DNA of 12,398 nucleotides from Euperipatoides rowelli. Lineage: Eukaryota > Onychophora > Udeonychophora > Euonychophora > Peripatopsidae. How positions within the stretch are numbered: position 1 is the first letter of the stretch; each line of letters starts with the position of its first letter. The notes under the pieces are model-generated. The model made no database searches and was not told the origin of the DNA. It worked only from the letters and a program-made list of their open reading frames with translations. The DNA lies in assembly GCA_003024985.2 (NCBI GenBank), contig PXIH01S0007459.1; one strand, given 5' to 3'. The translations under genes and the position numbers were made by a program. Of this stretch, positions 1 through 8,755 are shown one piece after another.

Positions 1-723
1 TGAATATCTTTTAACTAGAAAGGAGAACATCTAAACAGTTAGTGAGTTATGTGGCAGAAATATCTCTTATAGAACCAGCTGTTAAAATTCTATAACTGTG
101 GGTTTTTATTACACTAATATTGTTTATTGTTTTTCTTTTTCTTTGACTGTCACTCTCTCTAGTGTAAAAATGCACTAGTTGTTACCTCTCAGTAATTTAT
201 ATGCTAGCCACACAAGATAAAAATAAAAACCTAAATGTTCCTACTAAATTTTTCATTTGTTCTTACGCCCTGTAATTTAGCCAGCTTCCTAGTAATGACA
301 TTAATTAAATTCCTTAATGCATTTTATTTAAGATTTAGCGGTTTATTTATTATGTAAAACTCCCTTCAATGTCATTCCACACTGATTTAACGGTTATTTC
401 TCTAGTCCAGTGGTCAACTCTTAATATGTTATGGCTCAGTACTCATTTGCTATTAAAATAAAATTTACCCAGATTTCTTTCGGAACAATGTTTTTCTTAC
501 ACTGGTTTTTTATAGATTAAGCATCCTTCCGTTTTTAGCGTATCCGTGACTATAATGTATCGGAAACTTATTTTTTTATAACCGGGGAGATGCATTAGGA
601 ATGTTTTTGAATTAAATTTCTCTTTTCTTTTTTTCTCTCTGTTAAGCTGTGTACTGGGATTCTTTCTCATGAAAATGTGCGGTAACATCAATTAACGAAA
701 AATGCTACAGTCTACTGAAAGAT

Positions 724-737
724 AGATCACGTGATCT
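724..737. promoter_or_regulatory. 14-bp perfect palindrome with E-box core
   Basis: AGATCACGTGATCT is a perfect inverted repeat centred on CACGTG, the class of E-box bound by bHLH dimers such as Myc/Max, USF or CLOCK/CYCLE. In such AT-rich surroundings a 14-bp palindrome with six G/C bases stands out. It lies about 1.2 kb inside the intron. A regulatory role is inference; chance is possible. Confidence 0.25.
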
Positions 738-1102
738 TTGCATGTCACTGTGCGACATTAAAGTGATATTTATGATTATTCCATCTTCAATTGAATTAAA
801 TTTAATGCCCATAATGAATAGCCTTTTTATTTATCTTAATAATTCAGTTGCAAAAATTAATTGCAATCTTACATTTTTTTTATTTTAAAAATTGTATTGC
901 CATAATTTTAAACTTTGCAAAAGATAATATTTTCAATCTTTGCTTGACCATTGGTTTTTTTTTTTTCTTTTATATTGAATCCACAGCACCGGGGTTTTTC
1001 CCAAATGCTTAATTTAATGAAATTATTAAAGTTTATTAGTTTATTACGTTCTTTATTGTCGTCCAAAGACCCCCCTCTTGCAATCAGGCTTTAATGTCCT
1101 GA

Positions 1103-1245
1103 CTAAGCAAGTCTATTTCAGACAATAGGATGAGGGACACAGAGGCTCGGTAAAGGTAAATCAGGGAACTATATAGGGATGATAAATGGAAACAAAATGA
1201 GCATACAACTAAAAAAAAAAAAAAAAAAAAAGCTAATCAAGTCTA
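1103..1245 (+). mobile_element. Short poly(A)-tailed retroinsertion with target-site duplication
   Basis: The direct repeat CTAAGCAAGTCTA (1103-1115) recurs as CTAATCAAGTCTA (1233-1245), 12 of 13 bases identical. Between the copies lie about 95 bp of relatively GC-richer sequence (1116-1210) ending in an uninterrupted run of 21 A (1211-1231). A body, a pure A tail and flanking direct repeats of 10-20 bp are the signature of target-primed reverse transcription, as in SINEs, 5'-truncated LINEs and processed retrocopies. The body has no recognisable tRNA-type promoter boxes and no coding potential, so the source transcript is unknown. The long pure A run suggests a fairly young insertion. A coincidental repeat beside a poly(A) tract is the alternative. 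Confidence 0.5.
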
Positions 1246-1899
1246 ACAGAAGGGTAACAAAAAGTCCAAAAAAAAAAAACATCAAATTTAAAAAATGGCT
1301 GGCTATGACTATGGGGCCCAAAGGCACTGGTTCCTAGTGATCATATAACGTTGATTTGTATGGCACTCTTTTAAGGCTTTAGTCTCCGCAGGATTATGCA
1401 GTTTCTTCAAAAACATTTATGCATACCACCTTGATTGTTTGACTGTTACAAGTGATTGTTTCTCTTAATAATAATTATAATACCGGTAATACCTTGTAAT
1501 GAGGTAGTTTATCATTACTGATTTCATCTGGATTATGGCTACATCCTGTAATGTGTGGAATGTGGACGTTGGCTGAACATTTGTCAATGACATTTCTTAA
1601 TCTTTTTTTCCAAGCAATTATTATTGTTTCTTTGGTGCATTGATAGTTTTCTGTGATAACAAAGTCATTTAAAAAGCAAAATTTTAAACTGTTTTAGATT
1701 AAAAGTGTTTTGATCATACACTGCATATTTTTATAAATTAAAATGCAGTAAATGAAGGAGGAATCAGTGCTTGATTGTGAATTTGTAAGATTGTTTAGTT
1801 TAATCCTGAGTTTGAACTGTTAAAATATATAATGAATGTATTATAAAAACAATATTGTTATGTTATTTAGCTTGTTGCTTTTATTTTTATTTTAAAAAT

Positions 1900-1917
1900 T
1901 GTCTTAAATATTTTTAG
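1900..1917 (+). other. 3' splice site before the last XYLT exon
   Basis: A T-rich tract ends in TTTTTAG at 1911-1917. The first bases after it read in frame into a protein segment matching the XYLT C-terminal domain from its first residues (Ile-Gly-Thr-Glu). No other AG just upstream fits as well. The codon starts directly at the junction, so the intron is phase 0. Confidence 0.8.
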
Positions 1918-2586
1918 ATTGGCACAGAATATGATCAGAAGGAGCGTGTATTTCGAAACTTTGCTCAAATAATCAGCCCTTACTCCGACGTGTCTGTGAA
2001 ACACGAGTGGGGAGCAGGTGAGCCCTTCTCTGTCACTGTTGTCTGGGTGGACCCCACAAATACTGTAGCTGGATCCTTCGAGATGAAGGTAGACAAAGGA
2101 GATTATATAGGTTTCCATACACCAAACTTCCATAAACCTCTGCGGCCAGGAGTCTGGACGGTGAAGCTTCTATACACTTGGGTTCTTGTGGCAGAAACCA
2201 ACTTCCTAGTCTGTCCATTATCTTTTAAAAATGGAGTAGAAATTACCCCTGAAATGGCAAAATTAGTTCACAGTGGACCAACCTCTGGATCCTACATAGA
2301 TCATGATTTCCAAAGGGTTGAAAAAGTTATTGGTATTCAGGATAAGCAGGAATTTGAAAAACAAGCTCAAATAAATTCTCTGAAATCAGGCATCAACCTT
2401 CTTTCTTGGATTGATACTCTTATTGCTAAATTTTATAATATCCAAGATATTTGCCAAGTATATGATGAGTCCTTGTGTCCAGGACTTGACCTTGATACAT
2501 GTGCCAATACCTCTTGGAGCTCATTGTCTCTGGATTTTAAATCTAAAATTGGAGATATAGACTCAAATACTGGTCGCTTACACTAA
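1918..2586 (+). CDS. oxt: Peptide O-xylosyltransferase, C-terminal exon (partial)
   Basis: This is the final coding exon: 222 residues, then TAA at 2584-2586. Family members are Golgi type II membrane enzymes that move xylose from UDP-xylose to serine in proteoglycan core proteins, the first step of heparan and chondroitin sulfate linker synthesis. The exon carries the C-terminal domain (Pfam Xylo_C) that follows the GT14 catalytic domain; the catalytic part is outside the window. Recognised landmarks, numbered from the exon start, are VWVDPTN (42-48), LRPGVWTVKLL (75-85), VAETNFLVCPL (91-101), a Cys-rich tail with DIC (177-179), Cys187 and Cys195, WSS (200-202) and the terminal GRLH (219-222), where vertebrate XYLT ends in a similar GRL-basic residue. 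One N-glycosylation sequon, NTS, starts at residue 197. The reading frame is intact, with no sign of decay. There is no start codon here because the exon follows a phase-0 intron. The symbol follows fly usage; vertebrate names are XYLT1 and XYLT2. Confidence 0.93.
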   Translation: MGTEYDQKERVFRNFAQIISPYSDVSVKHEWGAGEPFSVTVVWVDPTNTVAGSFEMKVDKGDYIGFHTPNFHKPLRPGVWTVKLLYTWVLVAETNFLVCPLSFKNGVEITPEMAKLVHSGPTSGSYIDHDFQRVEKVIGIQDKQEFEKQAQINSLKSGINLLSWIDTLIAKFYNIQDICQVYDESLCPGLDLDTCANTSWSSLSLDFKSKIGDIDSNTGRLH

Positions 2587-3090
2587 TTGTTACTGTGTCT
2601 ATTTTTTATTTAGACACTGGATAATTATTACGCATCCTTATGGTATGCAATACGTGCTGTTGTTGCCATTTTGTGCAAATCAAACAACAGACACGTTCAG
2701 CTCAGAAATATATAAAATGTTACTGCCCATGATTTAAGTGGGTTTAAAAATAGGAAATGGAAAGTTTTCAATTAAAGAAAGACAGGAAGATCTCCATTTA
2801 CTTTATTCTCAAGTGATTAGGTATGTAGACTACAATAATAATATTAATAATTGCCAGGTTAATTATTTATTAATCACATCAATTGCTTAATCAACTTGAA
2901 AGTACCATAAACAAAAAAGTACAATCGTTATCCTACATATCTATGTGTGTTTGTGTTGTGATTATGCGAACAACTCGTTTATTTGTTATTGCATTAAATT
3001 TAATTCTAAACTAGTTGTGTGTCTACCGGTATATTTAATACTTGAAAGAAATTTTCCCAATAAAAAATCACTTTTCTTTATGGTTTTCTT
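2587..3090 (+). other. Probable 3' UTR of the xylosyltransferase gene
   Basis: AT-rich sequence follows the stop codon with no further coding signal. A canonical AATAAA lies at 3059-3064, followed by a T-rich stretch (roughly 3070-3100) that could serve as the downstream element. That would give a 3' UTR of about 0.5 kb. An ATTAAA variant at 2771-2776 and further AATAAA copies at 3615-3620 and 3683-3688 are alternatives. In sequence this AT-rich such hexamers arise by chance, so the true end is uncertain. A 94-residue open frame overlapping this end (2945-3229) has low-complexity, Phe/Tyr/Ile-rich composition and is not credible as a gene. Confidence 0.4.
3059..3064 (+). terminator. Candidate polyadenylation signal AATAAA
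   Basis: It is the first canonical AATAAA after the XYLT stop codon, about 470 bases downstream, and is followed by T-rich sequence. It was chosen by position only. Confidence 0.35.
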
Positions 3091-5403
3091 GAATTTTTAT
3101 TCAATTGATGCTTATTTCTATGTATTTTATTATAAGATTTTTGATAAAATTAAAGCTTTAAATAGTCCCACATACTTAGTATTTCAAAGCATTCACAATA
3201 TTATAATTTATAAAAATAATGTTAGATAACTTTCACATGGTGCCAAAAGAATTTACTTTATAAATGAATGAAATAATGAGATGATATTGCTGTTTATCTG
3301 GACATTGTCAAATGTATGCGTTAAATGGAATTAAGAAAACGGTTTTCCTGCATGTTGAACTTATTCGGAGATATCACAATTTTTTTGTTTATGACTTGTG
3401 GAGACATTTAGTCAAGTCTTCAGAGATTGGTGTACAAAAAAAATTGAGCATATGGAAAATTGTTTTTCCTAATTTCAATGGCTGCCTTTGCATGAGGAAA
3501 CCTGAAATTAAGATAGAAAGATTACAGTATTTAGCTGTGTCACTCTACTAATGAGAGTCATTTTAATTACAATACCGGATACAGTATATAATATATTAAA
3601 TTGGATTTTTTTTAAATAAAAATGACAATATTCATTGTTGAAATCAAAGTGCATACAGCAAGGAATGTTCTAATTGAAGCATAATAAATTCTTGATTTGA
3701 ATAAGTTAGAAAAACTTTAAAATTTAGCCTAAACTCAATGTTTCAAATTCTTTATTTGATTTTGTTTCTTAGAATTGTTCTATTTATGCCTCTAATGTTC
3801 GGATATTTTAAATTCACAAAATAATCATTAATGTGAAAGAAAATCATAAAGATAAAGCCTGATAAAATTTTTAATTAGATTAGCTTACTGTAATTTAATT
3901 AAATTTTCAAGAATGATAAATAACAGAGTTTTGAATCACATCACAAATATAGATAACAGGAATGTACTTTATAGAAGGCTTTCACTGGTTTCTAGAAATG
4001 GACTTTTTTTTAATGGTTATGAAAATTTGTTAATTATAGGTTTGAATGACTGTAGGATTTGTTTGTTAATTCGTCTTTACTTTGATCATCTTTTGCTAGT
4101 TTCAAATAGAACAATGATAAAATCATGATAAAAAATAATTGTTACATCTTGTAAAAAAAATTAATACCATTCCAGTGAAAATTAAAAGTATAACCTTTAA
4201 TTTGTACTTGCATTAGGCTATAAATAAACACATTTTTTTATAGCAGAAAGAAAGCTAATTTAATTTAGATAAATGTAATTTATTATGAAATACATTGTAA
4301 TATAATGAAATAATTTAATAGTGATTAGCTTAATTTAATTTTACTTTAGTTTATTTTTCACTGTTTCTGTGAGGTACCCTGTTTCAAGGTACACAGTTTA
4401 AAGTGAGAATCTAGCCCTCATAAATTAAGTCTCATGATGTCAAACGCTCCACTAGGGCACTCCCATATGATAAAATAAAATATGGATAAGCCTGGTAGTG
4501 AATTGTTTTATTAACATTTGTGCTGCCATCAGTATGTGAATTCAAGTAAGCATTTATTTATTTCATAAATAGTTTTAATGTTTACTTGTAATCGTGAATT
4601 TTTATTTGAAAATTAGTTAAAAACCCTAGCAAGTATTAATGCCCAAGACAAACATGAAAGTTCGTCAAATAAAAAGGTTCAATTTATTTTTGAAAATCCT
4701 ACAATAATAGTCCAAATTCAGTTAGAATTTTACCATCTTATTGGACTAATGAACCTTATGAATGATTTAAAGTTAATAATGACTAATTGCAAAAATAGAG
4801 CAGTAGGTGTCTTGTTAAAAAAATTTATTTTTAAAATAAGGAGTATTGTCTGAATATGTTTATGACCTATCAAAACCCTGTTCAGACATGTTTATATTTA
4901 CAAATAGTAAAACCAAAGAGACTAAAAATTCTAGTTTGAGAAAAAATATTTGAACATAAAAATAATGATGCTTTGAAATAATTTTAATATACTTGATTCA
5001 TTATGTAAATAATAATTTTGCATTTTATTTCAAAATATTTTCCATTTTAAGTAGTGTGAAAATATGCAATATAAGTTTTACATTCTTCTTTTAACATTTG
5101 CTTTATCAAACTTATAAACAAGAAAAACTTAATAAATGTAAAAAATTGTATACAGTAGCCCATTATTTAAAAATTTAATTAAAGATTAACTATCCTATTA
5201 TATTTTAAAAAAAGGGAGTTGTGTAAGCCTACCGTACTTTTAATAAGTAGAGCTGTCATCTTTATGACAAATTATTTAAATTTGAATATATTTAAATTAA
5301 CATGCTCATCTAATTACTGTATGCTTTCATATGTAATACAAAATGATATACATGTAAATTTTTAAGTGTTTACTTTTTAATCATAAACTTTATTATAGCT
5401 CCA
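3091..5403. other. AT-rich intergenic sequence, no gene seen
   Basis: I see no exon, RNA gene or recognisable element here apart from an imperfect fold-back at 4355-4409. Open frames of 79 codons (3312-3551) and 71 codons (3913-4128) exist, but they match nothing I recognise, have composition expected from AT-rich DNA, and lack neighbouring splice or translation context. This stretch carries several of the TACTGTA/TACAGTA heptamers described in the findings. Confidence 0.6.
4355..4409. repeat. Imperfect inverted repeat (fold-back)
   Basis: The left arm (4355-4378, ending CTGTGAGGTACC) and right arm (4388-4409, starting GGTACACAG) are complementary with a few mismatches and small gaps around a 9-base loop (4379-4387). 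The arms are about 22-24 bases. It could be a small hairpin, an eroded fold-back element or chance. I see no target duplication. Confidence 0.4.
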
Positions 5404-5428
5404 GTCAGATTCCGTTATCTGCCCACCA
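5404..5428 (+). repeat. Left terminal inverted repeat of the MITE-like element
   Basis: These 25 bases pair perfectly with 5626-5650 on the opposite strand. Complementarity stops abruptly on the outer side at 5403/5651. Confidence 0.9.
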
Positions 5429-5625
5429 ACATAATTAATGTTAGGAGTCGCTCGACAACTAAAACGTAGTAGCATGTGGAATTAATATTTTTTCTCACCG
5501 ATTTTAGTATTTTCTTAACAGTGCTATCCTTACAGTAGCCCTGAACCCTAGGATAATCTAGAGGTGAAATAATCTTTTGTTGAGCGCCGATCTAGATAAT
5601 TTCAACTTAATTCTGTCCGCCATAA

Positions 5626-5650
5626 TGGTGGGCAGATAACGGAATCTGAC
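5626..5650 (-). repeat. Right terminal inverted repeat of the MITE-like element
   Basis: Exact reverse complement of 5404-5428. It begins TGGTGGGCAG and ends GGAATCTGAC on the plus strand. Confidence 0.9.
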
Positions 5651-7370
5651 CATAGACCCTTTACATTGATGTTCTGCTAATAATTGTTTTATTATTAAAT
5701 TTAGCCATTTCAAGTGTAAAAAATAATTCCAGTGAAAGCCGTGCATTAAGTTATTTATGGTGCTAGCATTTTATACTGTATATTACAAGTCTTGCTTAGA
5801 AACAAATTATGTAATGATACAAAACTTATGTCTACATTTTAATTTTGATTATTTTTTTTAAATCAATTCAAGATTTTCATTTGGATAGAATCTCTATCAC
5901 ATCCTTAAAATTATCGTTTCATTTAACTCATTTAAAAAAATCTTCCTTCTCTCTTTAAAAAAAAAAAAAAATCCATAAATGTGTATTGAATATTTGATGA
6001 ACATTGCTGGCTATATTTTGTTTCTATGTTTCTCATTGAAGTTTTCTGTTCTTTTTAATTAGATTCCATCATCGTTTATTAAATTGGCTAATTCTACGAA
6101 AATAAACTAGCCACCTTGTTTGAATATTTTTACTCATTCTTTAATATTTCATTTGTTATTACCAAAATTATGACTGAAAATATGTGTAAATATTTAATTT
6201 AAAAAAAGATTTTAGTCATAAATTCAAGGAATCTTAATTTTTTAAAGTATCCGTCCACCTAAAACAAAACCTTTCCATTTCCTACTCTTTGTACATAATA
6301 TTTTATAGGCTTTTAATGTCACAATTGTTTAGTAATAGTATTGTATATAATAAATAAAATGCCCCTTAGATTCTTGATTTGAAGATACACTGTTCATTAG
6401 TTGCAGAATCATCATCCTTAATGCTTTAGAGCTAGAAAATCAGTTATTGTAAGAATAAACTCTATTTGATATTATTAATCATGGAATATTTATATAAAAC
6501 TTTTTTTAAAAAATAATTAAACTACTCTAGTCGCTGTTTTGAGTGATTATAATTTGTTAGATAGATTTGATTACATTAAGGAGGTAACAATACATATCCT
6601 ATGATGTTCTATTTAATACCAAATATGTGTACTTCATGTAAACAAATATCTTATAAATCTATACAGAAAAAAAAAAAGAAATTCATTATTTAGAACTAGC
6701 TAAAACATTATTCAGTTTATAATAAGGTAGGCTATTTTATGTTTCATTGAAATGATCTTTTTCTCCTCAGTCTATCCTTGTATAAACAAATAATGATTTG
6801 CTAACATAAACATTGTTCGAAATTATTTAAGCTACATGTAAATATATTTAGTTTTAGTTCATTCTCCCATCCAACACATTTTCCCTTCTAAAATTTTCCA
6901 ACCCATTGATTAAATTTAAACTTAAAGAGAGTGAGGAGGGTAGGCCCATAAGTTAATATAATCCCACATTTGATGTTCCCTAACTCTCTCTCTCAACCTG
7001 TAAAAAAAAAGCTTCCGCCAGTATATTTTTTAAATTGTCTCATTTTGATATGCCTTAAAGCCTATCTGCATTAAAGCCATTAAATTTATTATTATTTATA
7101 ATTAAATGTAGATTTAAAAAAAAAAAATAGTGATGTTAGTCATACTGTAAAATAATATAGCCATTTATAAAGAATATAGCAAAATATAGGCTTAAGAATA
7201 AAATGTAAAAGGTTCCATCTATTGATTCTAGTGGATACTAGAAGGGCAAAGTGTGTTTTTTTTTTCATCATTATAGGCTATACACATATTTCATTATGCA
7301 TATTATACTTATCATTTTTCTGCATTAACAAAAGCATTTAGTCTACTGTATATGGCAGATTCCATCCAAA
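5651..7370. other. AT-rich intergenic sequence, no gene seen
   Basis: There are no coding signals on either strand. The stretch contains homopolymer runs (A-rich near 5958-5972, 6667-6676 and 7116-7127; T-rich near 7256-7265) and short CT-rich patches near 6980-6993. I recognise no RNA gene or element. Confidence 0.6.
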
Positions 7371-7396
7371 TTTTATTTATTTATTTATTTTATTAT
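7371..7396. repeat. TTTA microsatellite / LINE tail
   Basis: About five TTTA units are followed by imperfect TTATTATT. On the minus strand this is the AAAT-unit tail of the non-LTR remnant, and so probably arose from reverse-transcriptase slippage at insertion. Confidence 0.75.
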
Positions 7397-7660
7397 TAAA
7401 AACCCATTATTGGCATAAGCAACAAATGACAGTTATATACAACACACAAATACAACAGTCACAGTCAACAAGATATAGCAAAGTTAGACCAAACTAATTT
7501 AAAACTAATATCCAAACAGCACTCTCTCCTCATAAAAATCATAATTAAATTTAATTACAAATCTATCATTCAAATATTTTTAGATCTTTCAATAAAAGTC
7601 TGTCTTTAGGATAGTATTTCTAATTTAAATGGGAACTCATTGAACAGCCTACCCTACATG
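7371..7660 (-). mobile_element. 5'-truncated non-LTR retrotransposon 3' end (CR1/Jockey-like)
   Basis: Read on the minus strand, the stretch ends in a short-unit tail of repeated AAAT units (plus strand 7371 to about 7391, then TTATTATT), preceded by a TATGCCAATAATGGG segment. Such tails, with a GCCAATAA-like block before them, are typical 3' ends of insect CR1/Jockey-type LINEs. Further up, minus-strand codons at 7612-7653 read GRLFNEFPFKLEIL, resembling the LFN.LP motif near the C terminus of their reverse-transcriptase polyprotein. In-frame stops surround it, so it is a dead remnant. The 5' boundary is unclear and may lie anywhere between about 7660 and 8000. The family is inferred from the tail and this short motif only. 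Confidence 0.55.
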
Positions 7661-7859
7661 CAGCTATGAAAATGAATAGCAATGGAGATTTATCTGTAAA
7701 CTGAATGTGAGTATACCCCACAACCACCAAACTCCCTATAACAAATTTTAACTATCAACAAAAACTAGAAGCTCTTAACTGATCTCACTGTCTAATATGT
7801 AAAAATTAACTTACATTTCTTTATACGACATCTGGGCCGCCAAAAAGTCATCTATATAT

Positions 7860-7921
7860 CAGTATAATTTATATGATCATTCTTCGCTCTCAGTATAATT
7901 TATATGATAATTCTTCGGTCT
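7860..7921 (+). repeat. 31-bp tandem duplication, two copies
   Basis: Copy 1 (7860-7890) and copy 2 (7891-7921) both start CAGTATAATTTATATGAT and differ at two positions (7879 C versus 7910 A; 7887 C versus 7918 G, approximately). They abut exactly. It is a local duplication of unknown consequence. Confidence 0.9.
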
Positions 7922-8755
7922 ATCATACAATATTTTCTGGTGTAGCAGTTTACTGAGATATAGAATGAGACCAGGCGAAGGATCCAGAATCAAGAAATTC
8001 GGACTATATAAATAACAAACATATTATTAAAAAAACCTCAGATCTTAAACTAGACCTCTTTGTATTAGCCTGGGCTTTCAATCTGTTATTTAATACCAAT
8101 CATAGTATCCAGAGATAGCTACCATAGGAGGTAAGTAGTCTATAAACTACATGGGTAATATATCAGTACCTTTGTTGGTTCTAGGAATCCTGGTTAAGGA
8201 GAATTTACCTGAATTAACGCTCAATTCATTCAGTCCGTGAGTCAAAGTCTTTCTGAAAGTGCATACAATCAGTCAAACCTCTTGTGACTCTGGAACTGGT
8301 AGTAGTATCACAATATTGAAGCAATTCAGATCCCTCAATGTGACGTCATATCACTAACATAAATGTTGGGGATGGATTGGGCCGGTGGCACACACGGAGA
8401 ATTCCTGTTTGGCCAGAACATCTTAAGGCTGCATGACTAGGTCAAGTCAATGTAAACAACTTACATTCCTTCATTGAATATTTTACATAAACAGCAATTT
8501 ATTCCAATATAGGGTATATGTACCAGTAAGTGACAATTTAAGACTGGAAACTTATAATGTGTCTCAAGAAAAAATTAAGGAGATTTAACACATGTACTGT
8601 TAATTATTCCTTTATTGATATGAAACATAATTTTACATTAATTTGCAATAGTTAAGAGAATTTTTTTTTTTTTTAATATTTTCAAAAACACCAGTAATTG
8701 ACATAGGAAATCTTTAAAATCACCAATAAATGACAGGTTGCTAAAAGCCTTTTAT
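7922..8755. other. Intergenic sequence, no gene recognised
   Basis: Roughly 8090-8450 is clearly less AT-rich than its surroundings, which may mark an old inserted element or conserved host sequence, but I see no long frame or family motif on either strand. A perfect TGACGTCA (CRE-type site) lies at 8341-8348. After 8460 the sequence returns to AT-rich, with a T14-16 run near 8661-8674. Confidence 0.5.
8341..8348. promoter_or_regulatory. CRE-type palindrome TGACGTCA
   Basis: Perfect 8-bp match to the binding site of CREB/ATF bZIP proteins, within the GC-richer island at about 8090-8450. No transcript start is identifiable nearby. The site may be fortuitous. Confidence 0.2.

Larger units (their letters stand above)
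1..1917 (+). other. Intron (3' part) of the xylosyltransferase gene
   Basis: This stretch has no exon I can support. It is AT-rich, with homopolymer runs (T-rich near 950-965, A21 at 1211-1231) and stops in all frames at short intervals. It lies directly upstream of a splice acceptor that opens the last XYLT exon, so it is read as intron of that gene. The catalytic-domain exons must lie to the left of the window. Structures inside it are a poly(A)-tailed insert at 1103-1245 and a 14-bp palindrome at 724-737. The intron could hold enhancers or a small RNA gene, but nothing in the sequence demonstrates one. Intron status is inferred from the exon that follows. Confidence 0.7.
5404..5650. mobile_element. 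MITE-like non-autonomous DNA transposon with perfect 25-bp TIRs
   Basis: The first 25 bases (5404-5428, starting GTCAGATTCCGTTATC, ending CCCACCA) are repeated exactly as reverse complement at 5626-5650. The 247-bp unit has no open frame of note and is less AT-rich at its ends than the flanks, as expected for a miniature inverted-repeat element mobilised by a transposase supplied elsewhere. A second, imperfect inverted pair lies inside (about 5562-5574 against 5595-5607). The target duplication is unclear: ATAG occurs a few bases outside each end (5395-5398, 5652-5655), but the spacing is unequal (5 bases on the left, 1 on the right). I cannot assign a superfamily. Exact identity of the arms suggests recent activity or ongoing selection on the ends. 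Confidence 0.8.

Noticed and set aside
157-178. Small hairpin CTAGTG...CACTAG
   Set aside because: The six-base arms around an 8-base loop are too short to stand out from chance over this length.
497-691. 64-codon minus-strand frame in the intron
   Set aside because: It is short, Lys/Phe-rich and unlike any family I know, so it is a chance frame.
1867-2218. Minus-strand open frames of 88 and 61 codons opposite the XYLT exon
   Set aside because: They lie antisense to a well-supported coding exon and have no recognisable protein content.
2945-3229. 94-codon plus-strand frame after XYLT
   Set aside because: It is Phe/Tyr/Ile/Asn-rich, low-complexity translation of AT-rich DNA that probably overlaps the 3' UTR end, with no family match.
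3312-4128. 79- and 71-codon plus-strand frames
   Set aside because: They have no recognisable motif, splice context or codon pattern. Frames of this length are expected by chance over 12 kb.
5558-5746. 62-codon minus-strand frame overlapping the right end of the MITE-like element
   Set aside because: It starts outside and runs through the inverted repeat. A MITE does not code, and no transposase motif is present.
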